Source of the DNA: an uncultured Acetatifactor sp.
GTDB lineage: Bacteria; Bacillota; Clostridia; Lachnospirales; Lachnospiraceae
Direction: 5' to 3'
Length of the DNA: 18,154 nt
Assembly: GCA_948896875.1 (NCBI GenBank)
Contig: CAQUWW010000029.1
Span: forward strand, 10,426 to 28,579
Part shown: positions 7,674 through 15,294 of the stretch, piece after piece
How positions within the stretch are numbered: position 1 is the stretch's first letter
How the letters are laid out: each line of letters opens with the position of its first letter
Notes under the pieces: model-generated
What the model was told of the DNA's origin: nothing
Seen by the model: the letters and a program-made list of their open reading frames with translations, nothing else
Databases searched by the model: none
Program-made: the position numbers and the translations under genes

Positions 7674-8740
7674 AATTTCTGAGACTTGAACTTCACAATC
7701 ACACCACGGAATCCGATGCCTCTATTACCTGCCGGGAGCTGTTGGATCATATGCTTGCGGACCAGGTGGATGCTTTCGCGCTCACCGACCACAACACCAT
7801 CTCCGGCCATCGTAAAATGCAGGCATTGCTGCAGGGCTCTTCTGCCCCCATAGAGTGTATTTACGGAATGGAATATACGACTTACTATGGGCATATTCTC
7901 TGTCTGAATCTACTGGAATATGTGCCCTGGGATTCCATCAATCCCCGCAGACCGGAATTGATTTTCAGACAAATTCGCAGCACCGGCGCCCTGGCGGGCA
8001 TTGCCCATCCTTTTTCCTTCGGCTATCCCTTCGCCACAGGCTGCCGTTTTGAGATGGAGGTGACCGATTACAGCGCCGTAGATTTTATTGAAATTTTCAA
8101 CAATCCGGAGCCTTTGCTCACCACCAATCTTCCCGCCCTCATGCTGTGGGAAAAGCTGATTCTGGAAGGGCAGCATATTGCGGCTACTTCCGGAATGGAT
8201 CTGCACGGGAAATCTCCAATGGCCGGTAAATATGCAACTTTTATTCAGGATAAGGAAAAGTCTGTGTCCGAATCCCTGACTCTCGCAATTAAAACGGGCC
8301 GGACCTGGGTCTCCAAAGGTCCTCTGCTGACGGCACACAATCTGCCCGAAGAACGGCGGACTGTGTTCGAAATTCTGGACGGCAAAAAACCCGGATGTCC
8401 TGTGGACTCCGGGAAAAACTATCTCATGACACTCAGGCTGCCAGGCGGCAGTCTCACAGAATCCCTCTCTCCGGGCAAGCCCTTCAGTGTCTCCTGGGAA
8501 AAACTGTCCGCATATGCAGCGGGAACGGACCTGTGTCCTGTGATTCCGAAGCTTTACGAAGAAGCCCCGGAACCGGAATCCCTGCTCTGCGTCTCTCCTG
8601 TGGAGTATCTGCCCCTGACGGCAAGACAGACCAGCAGACCTGCGGCCGTCACAGCCAGCCAGCTGCCTACGGTCACACCCCAGCCCAGCGACTCTACCAT
8701 TACACCGATGGTGAACGTGGAAACGGCGGTTCCCAGATAG
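7670..8740 (+). CDS. PHP-domain metallohydrolase, CehA/McbA-like
   Basis: PHP proteins use a trinuclear or binuclear metal centre to hydrolyse phosphoesters or related bonds. The ligands are visible: LHNH (His9, His11), LTDHNT (Asp40, His41), GMEYTTYYGH (Glu68, His75), IAHPF (His113) and SGMDLHG (Asp177, His179). The segment GRTWVSKGPLL (210-220) followed by DGKKPG (237-242) is the CehA/McbA-type connection to a C-terminal beta domain. The start overlaps the preceding stop by 4 bp behind a GGAGGAG site, so translation is coupled. The frame is 356 residues, but residues from about 296 onward lie antisense to the convergent MFS gene and look like read-through: rich in Pro, Thr and Ser with no clear strands. 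The functional end may therefore be earlier or altered. Confidence 0.88.
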   Translation: MKFLRLELHNHTTESDASITCRELLDHMLADQVDAFALTDHNTISGHRKMQALLQGSSAPIECIYGMEYTTYYGHILCLNLLEYVPWDSINPRRPELIFRQIRSTGALAGIAHPFSFGYPFATGCRFEMEVTDYSAVDFIEIFNNPEPLLTTNLPALMLWEKLILEGQHIAATSGMDLHGKSPMAGKYATFIQDKEKSVSESLTLAIKTGRTWVSKGPLLTAHNLPEERRTVFEILDGKKPGCPVDSGKNYLMTLRLPGGSLTESLSPGKPFSVSWEKLSAYAAGTDLCPVIPKLYEEAPEPESLLCVSPVEYLPLTARQTSRPAAVTASQLPTVTPQPSDSTITPMVNVETAVPR

Positions 8741-9900
8741 GCACAGGCGTTCAGAAAGCCTGACACGCTGGACACCTTCCCCTCCTTTTCATAGCGCAGG
8801 GGAAGGAGGTTGACAAATAAAGTATTCACGCCCATCATGGATGCGGTAATCACCGCCAGCAGCGCCACCGTCAGCGCCAGGGAAAAGGAGCCTGCCACCC
8901 GCAGAACCAGCAACGCGGCCACCGATACGCCGAAGAATACCGCGGAAGCCCTGACTTCGTTCCCCTGGCATTTGCGGTAGAGCGCTCTGGCCAGATAGGC
9001 ACCGGAAAGGTTGACAATGGGCAGCACAGTGGTCACAAGTACGGACAGAGAGGCCGATGTGTGGAAGGTCTCCAGAATATAGGTGGGTACCCAGGAAGTG
9101 ACGCCGTCCTTTAAGATTCCATGTACCACCACAGGCAGAATGATCAGCCAGAGTCCGCCTGCGATCAACGCCGGGAAGCTTCTGCCTGTCTTTTCTCCGG
9201 TAAGCTTTCCCTCTTCCCGGCTTCCATTTCGGGTTTTCCCTTCTGTAGAAGTCCTGAGATTCCCCTCCTGCACCTCTGCATCGAAATCGCCTTCTCCGGT
9301 AAAACGCTCCACCCGGGCATATCCTGCAATCCATAGAACAGCCACCAGAAGCAGGCAGATTCCCGCGCCCCAGAATACCGTCCGCCAGCCGGACACTGCA
9401 AGCACCGCCGCCGACAGCACATAGGCGGCCAGCGTGCCAGCTGCCTGAGTGGAGACGATATCCACACAATAGCGCAGCCGAACCGCCTCTTCCAGCCGGT
9501 TGGCGAAAATGCGGATAATCGGCGGCCAAACCATAGACTGCGCATATCCGTTGACTCCCCATACAATCACCATTATGCCAAAGGACCCTGCTGTTCCCAT
9601 CAGCAGATTGCAAAGCATGGAGAGGGACAGTCCGGCGAAAATCATCCGGCCAGGCTGCAGCCTGTCCCCCAGAAAACCGTTCAACAGCTGTCCGGCACCA
9701 TAGACAAAAAAATATACCATGCTGATGGTACCGGCCTGGGTTTTGGTCAGAACCTGTTCTTCAATCATGGCCGCCATAGCGGATGAGAAATTCAGCCTCC
9801 CGATATAGCAGGTGAAATAGGCCATCCAGCAGATGCAGAACAGGAAAAACGCCTGCTTTTTATTTGTTATCTTTCTTTCTGTTTTTTTCGTCGTTTGCAT
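8554..9900 (-). CDS. MFS transporter, organophosphate:phosphate antiporter (GlpT/UhpC)-like
   Basis: A 448-residue membrane carrier with 12 helices. The first helix region (CYIGRLNFSSAMAAM, about 31-45) carries the R-x-NFS pattern of the OPA family, which swaps sugar phosphates or glycerol-3-phosphate for phosphate; related UhpC acts as a sensor. The cytoplasmic loop between helices 6 and 7 (about 195-240) is unusually long, acidic and Gly-rich. Helix 12 ends near residue 430, followed by a 19-residue Ser/Gly tail. Its start overlaps the response-regulator gene by 41 bp, with AAAGGAA about 10 nt before the ATG, so it is the third gene of a coupled cassette. Its 3' 187 bp overlap the PHP hydrolase frame. 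The substrate is unproven. Confidence 0.87.
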   Translation of the reverse strand: MQTTKKTERKITNKKQAFFLFCICWMAYFTCYIGRLNFSSAMAAMIEEQVLTKTQAGTISMVYFFVYGAGQLLNGFLGDRLQPGRMIFAGLSLSMLCNLLMGTAGSFGIMVIVWGVNGYAQSMVWPPIIRIFANRLEEAVRLRYCVDIVSTQAAGTLAAYVLSAAVLAVSGWRTVFWGAGICLLLVAVLWIAGYARVERFTGEGDFDAEVQEGNLRTSTEGKTRNGSREEGKLTGEKTGRSFPALIAGGLWLIILPVVVHGILKDGVTSWVPTYILETFHTSASLSVLVTTVLPIVNLSGAYLARALYRKCQGNEVRASAVFFGVSVAALLVLRVAGSFSLALTVALLAVITASMMGVNTLFVNLLPLRYEKEGKVSSVSGFLNACAYLGTAVSTFTIGVMVESLGWGVTVGSWLAVTAAGLLVCLAVRGRYSTGETQSRDSGSGASS

Positions 9901-11509
9901 TTTTTCTATATTCCTTTCGATACATCAGGGGAGTCAACCCCATGGTCTTCTTAAACACTCTGAAAAAATACTGGCTGTCTTCATACCCCACCCGTTGAGA
10001 GATATCCACGGCGCTGTCCTCTGTGTTCTCCAGATACCACACCGCCTTCTGTACACGGAGGTTCGTCAGAAAGGTAATGGCAGACTGATTTGTCTCCCTC
10101 TTGAACATCGTGGAGAAATAATTCGCGCTCATGCCATAGCGCTCCGCCAGCTCGTTGATGGCAATATTCCTTTCAAAATTCTGCTGCATATACTGAATGG
10201 CCAGCTTGATTTTGTCCTCCGCATGTGCCTCCTGGAACTGCTGTCCGATATAACGAAGCAGTAACTGGTAAAGCCGGTCTGCCAATTCCCTGGGGTCCAT
10301 GGCCTCATCCGCCAGGGCAAAACCGGCCATCAGCTCCTCCAGCCTCTCCTCTCTGCCCTCGCCGGCCGGAAAGGCCAGCAATGTCATATTGAGAATTCTG
10401 CCCAGAATCATGTGGATAAACTGGGCGCCATACCTGGAATGAAGCTGTTCCTCAAAAATCCGTTCAATCGACTTACGCATTCCTTCCAGATCGCCCCGTT
10501 CCATGAGCATGCCCAGAACATTCAGCTCTGCTGTGGGAAAACTCTTTATTTCCAGCATCTTCCGGTCTTCATAAAAGCAGAGATTAATCTTGTCCTGTGC
10601 ACTTCGCCATTTCAGAGCCTCTTCCGCTTCCCTTCTGGCCGCGCTGTCCAGAATCTTTTTACAGCTGCTGATTCCCATAGCCAGAAACACATCCAACTTT
10701 TTCTCAAACAACGTATAAATCCGGACAAAAATACGTTCCACTTCCTCCCGCAGGCTCATTGCCTCCTTGCCGATAAAGATCAGATACATCTGTTCCATGT
10801 TGGTCAGATTATCGGCAATCAGCTTTGCTCCCCTGGAGGACAGTTCCGAAAAAACATTTCGCACAGAGAACCGTAATAATTCCACATCCTCCCTCTCAAA
10901 CGCACTCTGCCTGTAGCTGTCCGCCTCAATGTTTAAGATGCCAAGCATCAGCATCTGTTCTTCCGCACAGAGCAGTTCCGGATACCTCTCCTGCAGCTGC
11001 GGATACCGATTCCGGTTCTCCCTGGCGCTTTTCTCATTGAGCAGCGCATTGATCTCCCGCTCCAGCCTGAAATCCTGATGGGTTTTGGCCAACAGCTCTC
11101 TGGAAGAATCCATGGCACGGCGTCTTGCCGCCTCTTCCAGCAGTCCCATGGCCTTATTCATGGCTCTGGACAGCTCCTCATTGCCGAGAGGCTTTAACAG
11201 ATAATCCGACACTCCCAGGGAAATCGCCCGTTCCGCATAAGAGAATTCCGCGTAACCGCTCAGGAGAATAAACTGGGTATTTACCCCCCCGTGCTTCTTC
11301 GCCTGCTCTATGAAAGTCAGACCGTCCAGATCCGGCATCTGGATATCCACAATACAGATATCCGTCGGAGTTTCTTCCAGAAGCTTTAACGCCTCTATGC
11401 CTCCTCCCGCTTCCAGGACCTGCTCAAAGGTAAAACCTAAGAATGCAAGTCTGGCCAACAACCCCTGACGTATCAGTGCTTCATCATCCACTACCATCAA
11501 TGTATACAT
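9860..11509 (-). CDS. Response regulator, YesN-like (receiver plus AraC-type HTH)
   Basis: A 549-residue DNA-binding response regulator. The receiver (1-120) has the acidic pair Asp8/Asp9, phosphoacceptor Asp55 in VDIQMPDLDG, Ser84 and Lys106 (LLKP). A linker domain of about 300 residues follows. A C-terminal AraC/XylS HTH pair (about 445-540) contains INELAERYGMSANYFSTMFK and VGYEDSQYFFRVFKK. YesN-type regulators usually switch on carbohydrate uptake genes. Its start overlaps the kinase gene by 13 bp and its end overlaps the transporter gene by 41 bp, so kinase, regulator and transporter are almost certainly one transcript, and the neighbouring MFS gene is the best candidate target. Confidence 0.93.
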   Translation of the reverse strand: MYTLMVVDDEALIRQGLLARLAFLGFTFEQVLEAGGGIEALKLLEETPTDICIVDIQMPDLDGLTFIEQAKKHGGVNTQFILLSGYAEFSYAERAISLGVSDYLLKPLGNEELSRAMNKAMGLLEEAARRRAMDSSRELLAKTHQDFRLEREINALLNEKSARENRNRYPQLQERYPELLCAEEQMLMLGILNIEADSYRQSAFEREDVELLRFSVRNVFSELSSRGAKLIADNLTNMEQMYLIFIGKEAMSLREEVERIFVRIYTLFEKKLDVFLAMGISSCKKILDSAARREAEEALKWRSAQDKINLCFYEDRKMLEIKSFPTAELNVLGMLMERGDLEGMRKSIERIFEEQLHSRYGAQFIHMILGRILNMTLLAFPAGEGREERLEELMAGFALADEAMDPRELADRLYQLLLRYIGQQFQEAHAEDKIKLAIQYMQQNFERNIAINELAERYGMSANYFSTMFKRETNQSAITFLTNLRVQKAVWYLENTEDSAVDISQRVGYEDSQYFFRVFKKTMGLTPLMYRKEYRKNANDEKNRKKDNK

Positions 11510-13269
11510 TTTTCATCCCCTTTTCTACACAACGGAAATGTAATCTGAAAACTGGAACCTCTGCCGGGTTCCGATTCTATCCTGACTCCATACGGCTCCC
11601 CGCAGGCCAGCCGGATTCGCCGATGCACATTTCTGACGCCGATGCTTCTCTGCTCCTCCGAACTGTTCTCCGGGCGGTCGATATACTCCTCCAACTCCTT
11701 CTTCTTTTTGTCATCCATTCCGACTCCGTCGTCTTCCACTCTCACGCACAACATTTTTCCCTGCTTTTCGGCAATGATCTCCAATGTACCATTTCCGGTC
11801 ATAGGCACAATGCCGTGAAGAATGGCATTTTCCACCACCGGCTGCAGAATAAAGCGCAAAAGCAGACACTGCCTGACTTCCGGTTCAATGTGATAATATG
11901 CCTCGAATTTATCTCCATAACGTACTTTCTGGATATAGACATAATTCTCCACATGATGCAGTTCCTGCTCTACCGTGACAAATTCCCCGTAATCCTTCCC
12001 CAGACTGTACCGGAAAATTTCTCCTAACCTGACACACATTTCACAGACCGTAAATGCCTGACGCACTGCCGCCATGGAGCTGATGGTCTCCAATGTATTA
12101 TACAGAAAATGAGGGTTGATCTGCAGCTGCAGATTCTGCAGTTCCGTCTCCTTTTTCTCCAGCTCCTGGATATAGTTTTCCCGGATCAGGGCATTGATGG
12201 TCTCCAGCATATGGTTGAACTGATCGTCCAGTATCTTGATCTCATCATTTCCAGGTATGGGCTTCGTGACAGAAAAATCTCCTGTCTCCACCTGCTTGAA
12301 CTTATTCACCAGAAGATTGACCCTTTTGGAAAAGCTTTTGGCAAATACATAACAAACCGCACAGTCCACACATATCATCAGTAAAATCAGAGGAATCAGC
12401 GTTCGATTTACATCTCTGTTTCTCTCCTCCAGACCATCCCTGCCAAAAAAGAATAGAAACTGCAGACCACATTCTTCCAGATGCTTTACGCATACCATCT
12501 GATCATCCACAATTCTTACCACACCATCGTCCCAGCCCTTTTCCTGTACTATTTCCAGGCAGGCCAAAGCTTCCTCTTCTCCTGTATTATTCGTCTGATA
12601 CCAGCTGTGCAGTTCGTCGTCAAAAACTGCCGCCTGGAATGTGTTCTGTGTGGTTCCGACAGGCGCAAATAACTTTTCCAGATAAACCTCAAGCTTCACA
12701 ATGCCAATCTGCTTCTGCTTCAGCGAGACCAGGTCCTGCTGGTAGATAGGATAGACCAGCACGCCCAGGCTGTTGCCTCCGGCTGCCGGATTCTCATAGA
12801 AAAACCATTCCTTCATCTCTCCCTTCCAGGCGGCATACCATCGCTCCCGGCTGGCCATTGCACTCATTGTGACCCCTTTCCCATACACGGAGGCCTCTTC
12901 CTCCTGATCAGAATAAATCATACAGTTGCGGACAGCGTTCTGACCCTCCGCCAGCAGCGATTTGAAGATTTCATCTCTGATCATGCTGCCCCTGGTATAT
13001 TTGTTCAGCTCCGTATTCTCCAGCTGGTCAATAATCACAGTATTCTTTGCAATATTGCTGACACTGATCTCATACTGCGCCAGTTTTTCCTGGACGGCTC
13101 CCAGATACTGGGAGGCAAGAACCTCATACGAATGGGTCAGCTCCTGACCTGCCAGTTCACTGATACGGCTGTACATATAGGTACCCAATATCCCTATCGG
13201 CAGGATGCCCGCCAGAATGAAAAACAATGTTAGTTGATAGAAAACGGTGCTGTAACGCTTCCCGCGCAT
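11497..13269 (-). CDS. Sensor histidine kinase, YesM-like
   Basis: A 590-residue membrane kinase that should phosphorylate the adjacent YesN-like regulator. Helix 1 spans about 10-32. An extracellular sensing region of about 255 residues lies between it and helix 2 (about 290-311). A HAMP linker (about 312-365) follows, then the His_kinase domain with LQINPHFLYNTL (His near 387) and an HATPase with QPVVENAILHGI (about 476-487), VEDDGVGM and GVRNVHRRI. The ATG at 13267-13269 has AGGAGG only 1 nt away, too close to be useful; AAGGGGG (13278-13284) at 8 nt with one G-U pair is the likelier ribosome site. An in-frame stop just upstream excludes a longer protein. Confidence 0.93.
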   Translation of the reverse strand: MRGKRYSTVFYQLTLFFILAGILPIGILGTYMYSRISELAGQELTHSYEVLASQYLGAVQEKLAQYEISVSNIAKNTVIIDQLENTELNKYTRGSMIRDEIFKSLLAEGQNAVRNCMIYSDQEEEASVYGKGVTMSAMASRERWYAAWKGEMKEWFFYENPAAGGNSLGVLVYPIYQQDLVSLKQKQIGIVKLEVYLEKLFAPVGTTQNTFQAAVFDDELHSWYQTNNTGEEEALACLEIVQEKGWDDGVVRIVDDQMVCVKHLEECGLQFLFFFGRDGLEERNRDVNRTLIPLILLMICVDCAVCYVFAKSFSKRVNLLVNKFKQVETGDFSVTKPIPGNDEIKILDDQFNHMLETINALIRENYIQELEKKETELQNLQLQINPHFLYNTLETISSMAAVRQAFTVCEMCVRLGEIFRYSLGKDYGEFVTVEQELHHVENYVYIQKVRYGDKFEAYYHIEPEVRQCLLLRFILQPVVENAILHGIVPMTGNGTLEIIAEKQGKMLCVRVEDDGVGMDDKKKKELEEYIDRPENSSEEQRSIGVRNVHRRIRLACGEPYGVRIESEPGRGSSFQITFPLCRKGDEKCIH

Positions 13270-13304
13270 ACCTCCTGCCCCCTTCGCATACTATATCCAT
13301 TTTC

Positions 13305-13333
13305 AGTATAGATGCAAAAATTCACATCGTAAA
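13305..13333 (-). promoter_or_regulatory. Promoter of the kinase-regulator-transporter operon
   Basis: On the minus strand TTTACG (13328-13333) and TATACT (13305-13310) are spaced by 17 bp, about 36 bp before the kinase ATG. The 25 bp upstream of the -35 are nearly all A/T and could act as an UP element. A second, overlapping option uses TTGCAT with TATAGT closer to the gene. Confidence 0.5.
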
Positions 13334-13373
13334 TAAAGAAAAATTTAAAATTTGTGTGGACTTTTTTATAATG

Positions 13374-13406
13374 AAAAAATCAGACTCTCCCGAAAGAAAG
13401 TCTGAT
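13374..13406 (-). terminator. Intrinsic terminator after the ABC exporter genes
   Basis: On the minus strand the arms ATCAGACT and AGTCTGAT pair perfectly over 8 bp, extended inward by a G-T and two further pairs around a TTTCGG loop. They are followed at once by TTTTTT. The hairpin begins 16 bp after the exporter stop codon and separates this operon from the kinase operon downstream. Confidence 0.85.
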
Positions 13407-13422
13407 CAGAATGAAAGAGTAA

Positions 13423-15276
13423 TCAGGTTTTAGGACTTTTACAGTAATACTTCGCCTGGGCGTTCCACAGGTCGACATAATGCCCGTCGGCGGCGATCAG
13501 CTCCTCATGGCTGCCCCTCTCCACGATTCTGCCTGCGTCAAAGACGATAATGTCGTCACAGAACCGACAGCTGCTCATCCGGTGGGAAATGTAAATGCTG
13601 GTTCTGCCCTCCACCATCTGGTTGAAACGGGCGTAAATCTCCGCCTCCGCCTTCGGGTCCAGGGCCGCAGTGGGCTCATCCAGAACCACCACCGGCGCAT
13701 CCTTGTAAAGCGCCCTGGCCAGAGCCAGCTTCTGGGCCTCCCCGCCGCTGATCTCCACGCCATCCTCCAGATCCTTATAGAGCCAGGTCTCCGCTCCCTT
13801 CTCCATTTTCCGCACCATCTCCTCTGCGTCCGCCTGCCGCAGCGCCTCCCGAAGCTTATCCTCCCGGTAGGCAAAGCCGGCCGCCACATTTTCCCACACA
13901 GGAAGGGAAAAGAGACTGAAATCCTGGAATACCACGCCGAACAGACTCCTGTATTCCTCTTCGTCATACTTGCGGATATCCACCCCGTTCAGCGTAATCC
14001 GGCCCTCCGTTGGTTCATAAAGCCGGCAAAGCAGCTTGATGAACGTGCTCTTTCCGGCGCCGTTCCTACCCACCACGGCCATCTTTCCTTTGATTCGAAT
14101 CCTGCAGTTCACATCTCGAAGCACCGGTTTTTCACTTCCCGGATAGTGAAAGCTCACATGCTCAAAGGCGATTTCATACTCTCCGTCGGAACGCTTCTCC
14201 ACCGGGATGGTCCCCTTCGCATGCAGACTGTCCATGTCCAGAAAATCCAGGAAATCCCTCATATAAGTGCAGATCTTACGCAGCTCCCCATTGGCGGAGA
14301 TGAAGGAAAAGCAGGCTCCGCCGAACTGATTCAACGCCCCGGCATACCGGGTAAATGCCCCCACGGTAATGGCTCCCGTCACTGCTTTCATGACCACCAG
14401 AAGATAGGATGCTATGGTGAAAAAGCTGTTCACCACCTTGTTGGCATCGCCCTCCTCTCTCCCTACTCTGCACATTTTCCCAAAATAATCCCTGGATTTC
14501 TTCTGAAACACCCTGAAATTCTTCAGAATCATTTCCTCCATGCCGTATAATCGAATCATCTTCCCTACTTTCGGATCTCCGAGCACATGATTGTTCAGAT
14601 AGCTGATTCTGTTTTCCACCCCTGTGTGCTCCTGGAAAATTTCCGTCTGTTTCACGGCGAACCTCCGGAATACCTTCCAGGAACCATAAGCCATTCCACC
14701 CAGAACCACCATAAATAAGAGGACAGAAGGAACAGGCCCTGACAGGGTTCCCAGAATTCCTGTGGAGTCCGCAGGTCCGGCCTGGCACAGGTACAGCACC
14801 AGCCCGGCTGAAAGCAATACGTTCAGCATTGCTTTCAGAATGTTGCAGTAATGGTACAGCACCACCCCCAGTCCGCCGTACATATCCGAGGTTCTCTCCG
14901 AGAAAAGAATTTTCTCCGCCACTTCGGCCTTCTCCATGGTCTCGTAATCCAGGGAAAAGGCTTTCTCCCTCAGCCACACGTAAAAAAGCAGCCATATTTT
15001 CGTCCGAAGTCCCTTGAAGCGTCTCCGTATCAGATGACCGGAGATGCCGAAGACCAGATTCGTCCCCAGCAAAGCCGCCGCCATCCATGCCGCCTGTTCA
15101 TATCCGCCTTCCAGCAGAGCGTCAATCAGGGCGGAGGTCAGAAACAGGCCGGTATATATCTGTGCCACAGAGAAGCACAGCTCCAGCAGATGCAGGGGAA
15201 TGATAGTGGAATCCTCCGAATGAATCATTTTCAGCAGACGGAAACCCGTCTTATGAATGGAAATAAAATTGCGCAT
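13423..15276 (-). CDS. ABC exporter half-transporter (permease fused to ATPase), second subunit
   Basis: A 617-residue half-transporter: six-helix membrane domain (about 25-330) then an ATPase domain (about 365-610). Walker A GRNGAGKST (about 403-411), Q-loop VFQDFSLFS, signature ISGGEAQKL (about 509-517), Walker B VVVLDEPTAALDP with the catalytic Glu, and the switch His in ISHRMSS are all intact. No C39 peptidase domain precedes the membrane part, so it would not cleave a leader peptide. It starts 18 bp after the first subunit's stop with AAAGGAG before the ATG, so the two are cotranscribed and probably form a heterodimer. Peptide or lipid-like cargo is typical of the type; the substrate is unknown here. 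Confidence 0.92.
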   Translation of the reverse strand: MRNFISIHKTGFRLLKMIHSEDSTIIPLHLLELCFSVAQIYTGLFLTSALIDALLEGGYEQAAWMAAALLGTNLVFGISGHLIRRRFKGLRTKIWLLFYVWLREKAFSLDYETMEKAEVAEKILFSERTSDMYGGLGVVLYHYCNILKAMLNVLLSAGLVLYLCQAGPADSTGILGTLSGPVPSVLLFMVVLGGMAYGSWKVFRRFAVKQTEIFQEHTGVENRISYLNNHVLGDPKVGKMIRLYGMEEMILKNFRVFQKKSRDYFGKMCRVGREEGDANKVVNSFFTIASYLLVVMKAVTGAITVGAFTRYAGALNQFGGACFSFISANGELRKICTYMRDFLDFLDMDSLHAKGTIPVEKRSDGEYEIAFEHVSFHYPGSEKPVLRDVNCRIRIKGKMAVVGRNGAGKSTFIKLLCRLYEPTEGRITLNGVDIRKYDEEEYRSLFGVVFQDFSLFSLPVWENVAAGFAYREDKLREALRQADAEEMVRKMEKGAETWLYKDLEDGVEISGGEAQKLALARALYKDAPVVVLDEPTAALDPKAEAEIYARFNQMVEGRTSIYISHRMSSCRFCDDIIVFDAGRIVERGSHEELIAADGHYVDLWNAQAKYYCKSPKT

Positions 15277-15294
15277 ATTTCTCCTTTCTTATCC

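Noticed and set aside
13480..14550. A 356-codon open frame on the plus strand opposite the second ABC subunit
   Set aside because: Antisense to an intact ATPase with all motifs, no ribosome site, composition unlike a real protein. The same holds for the frame at 14851-15867.
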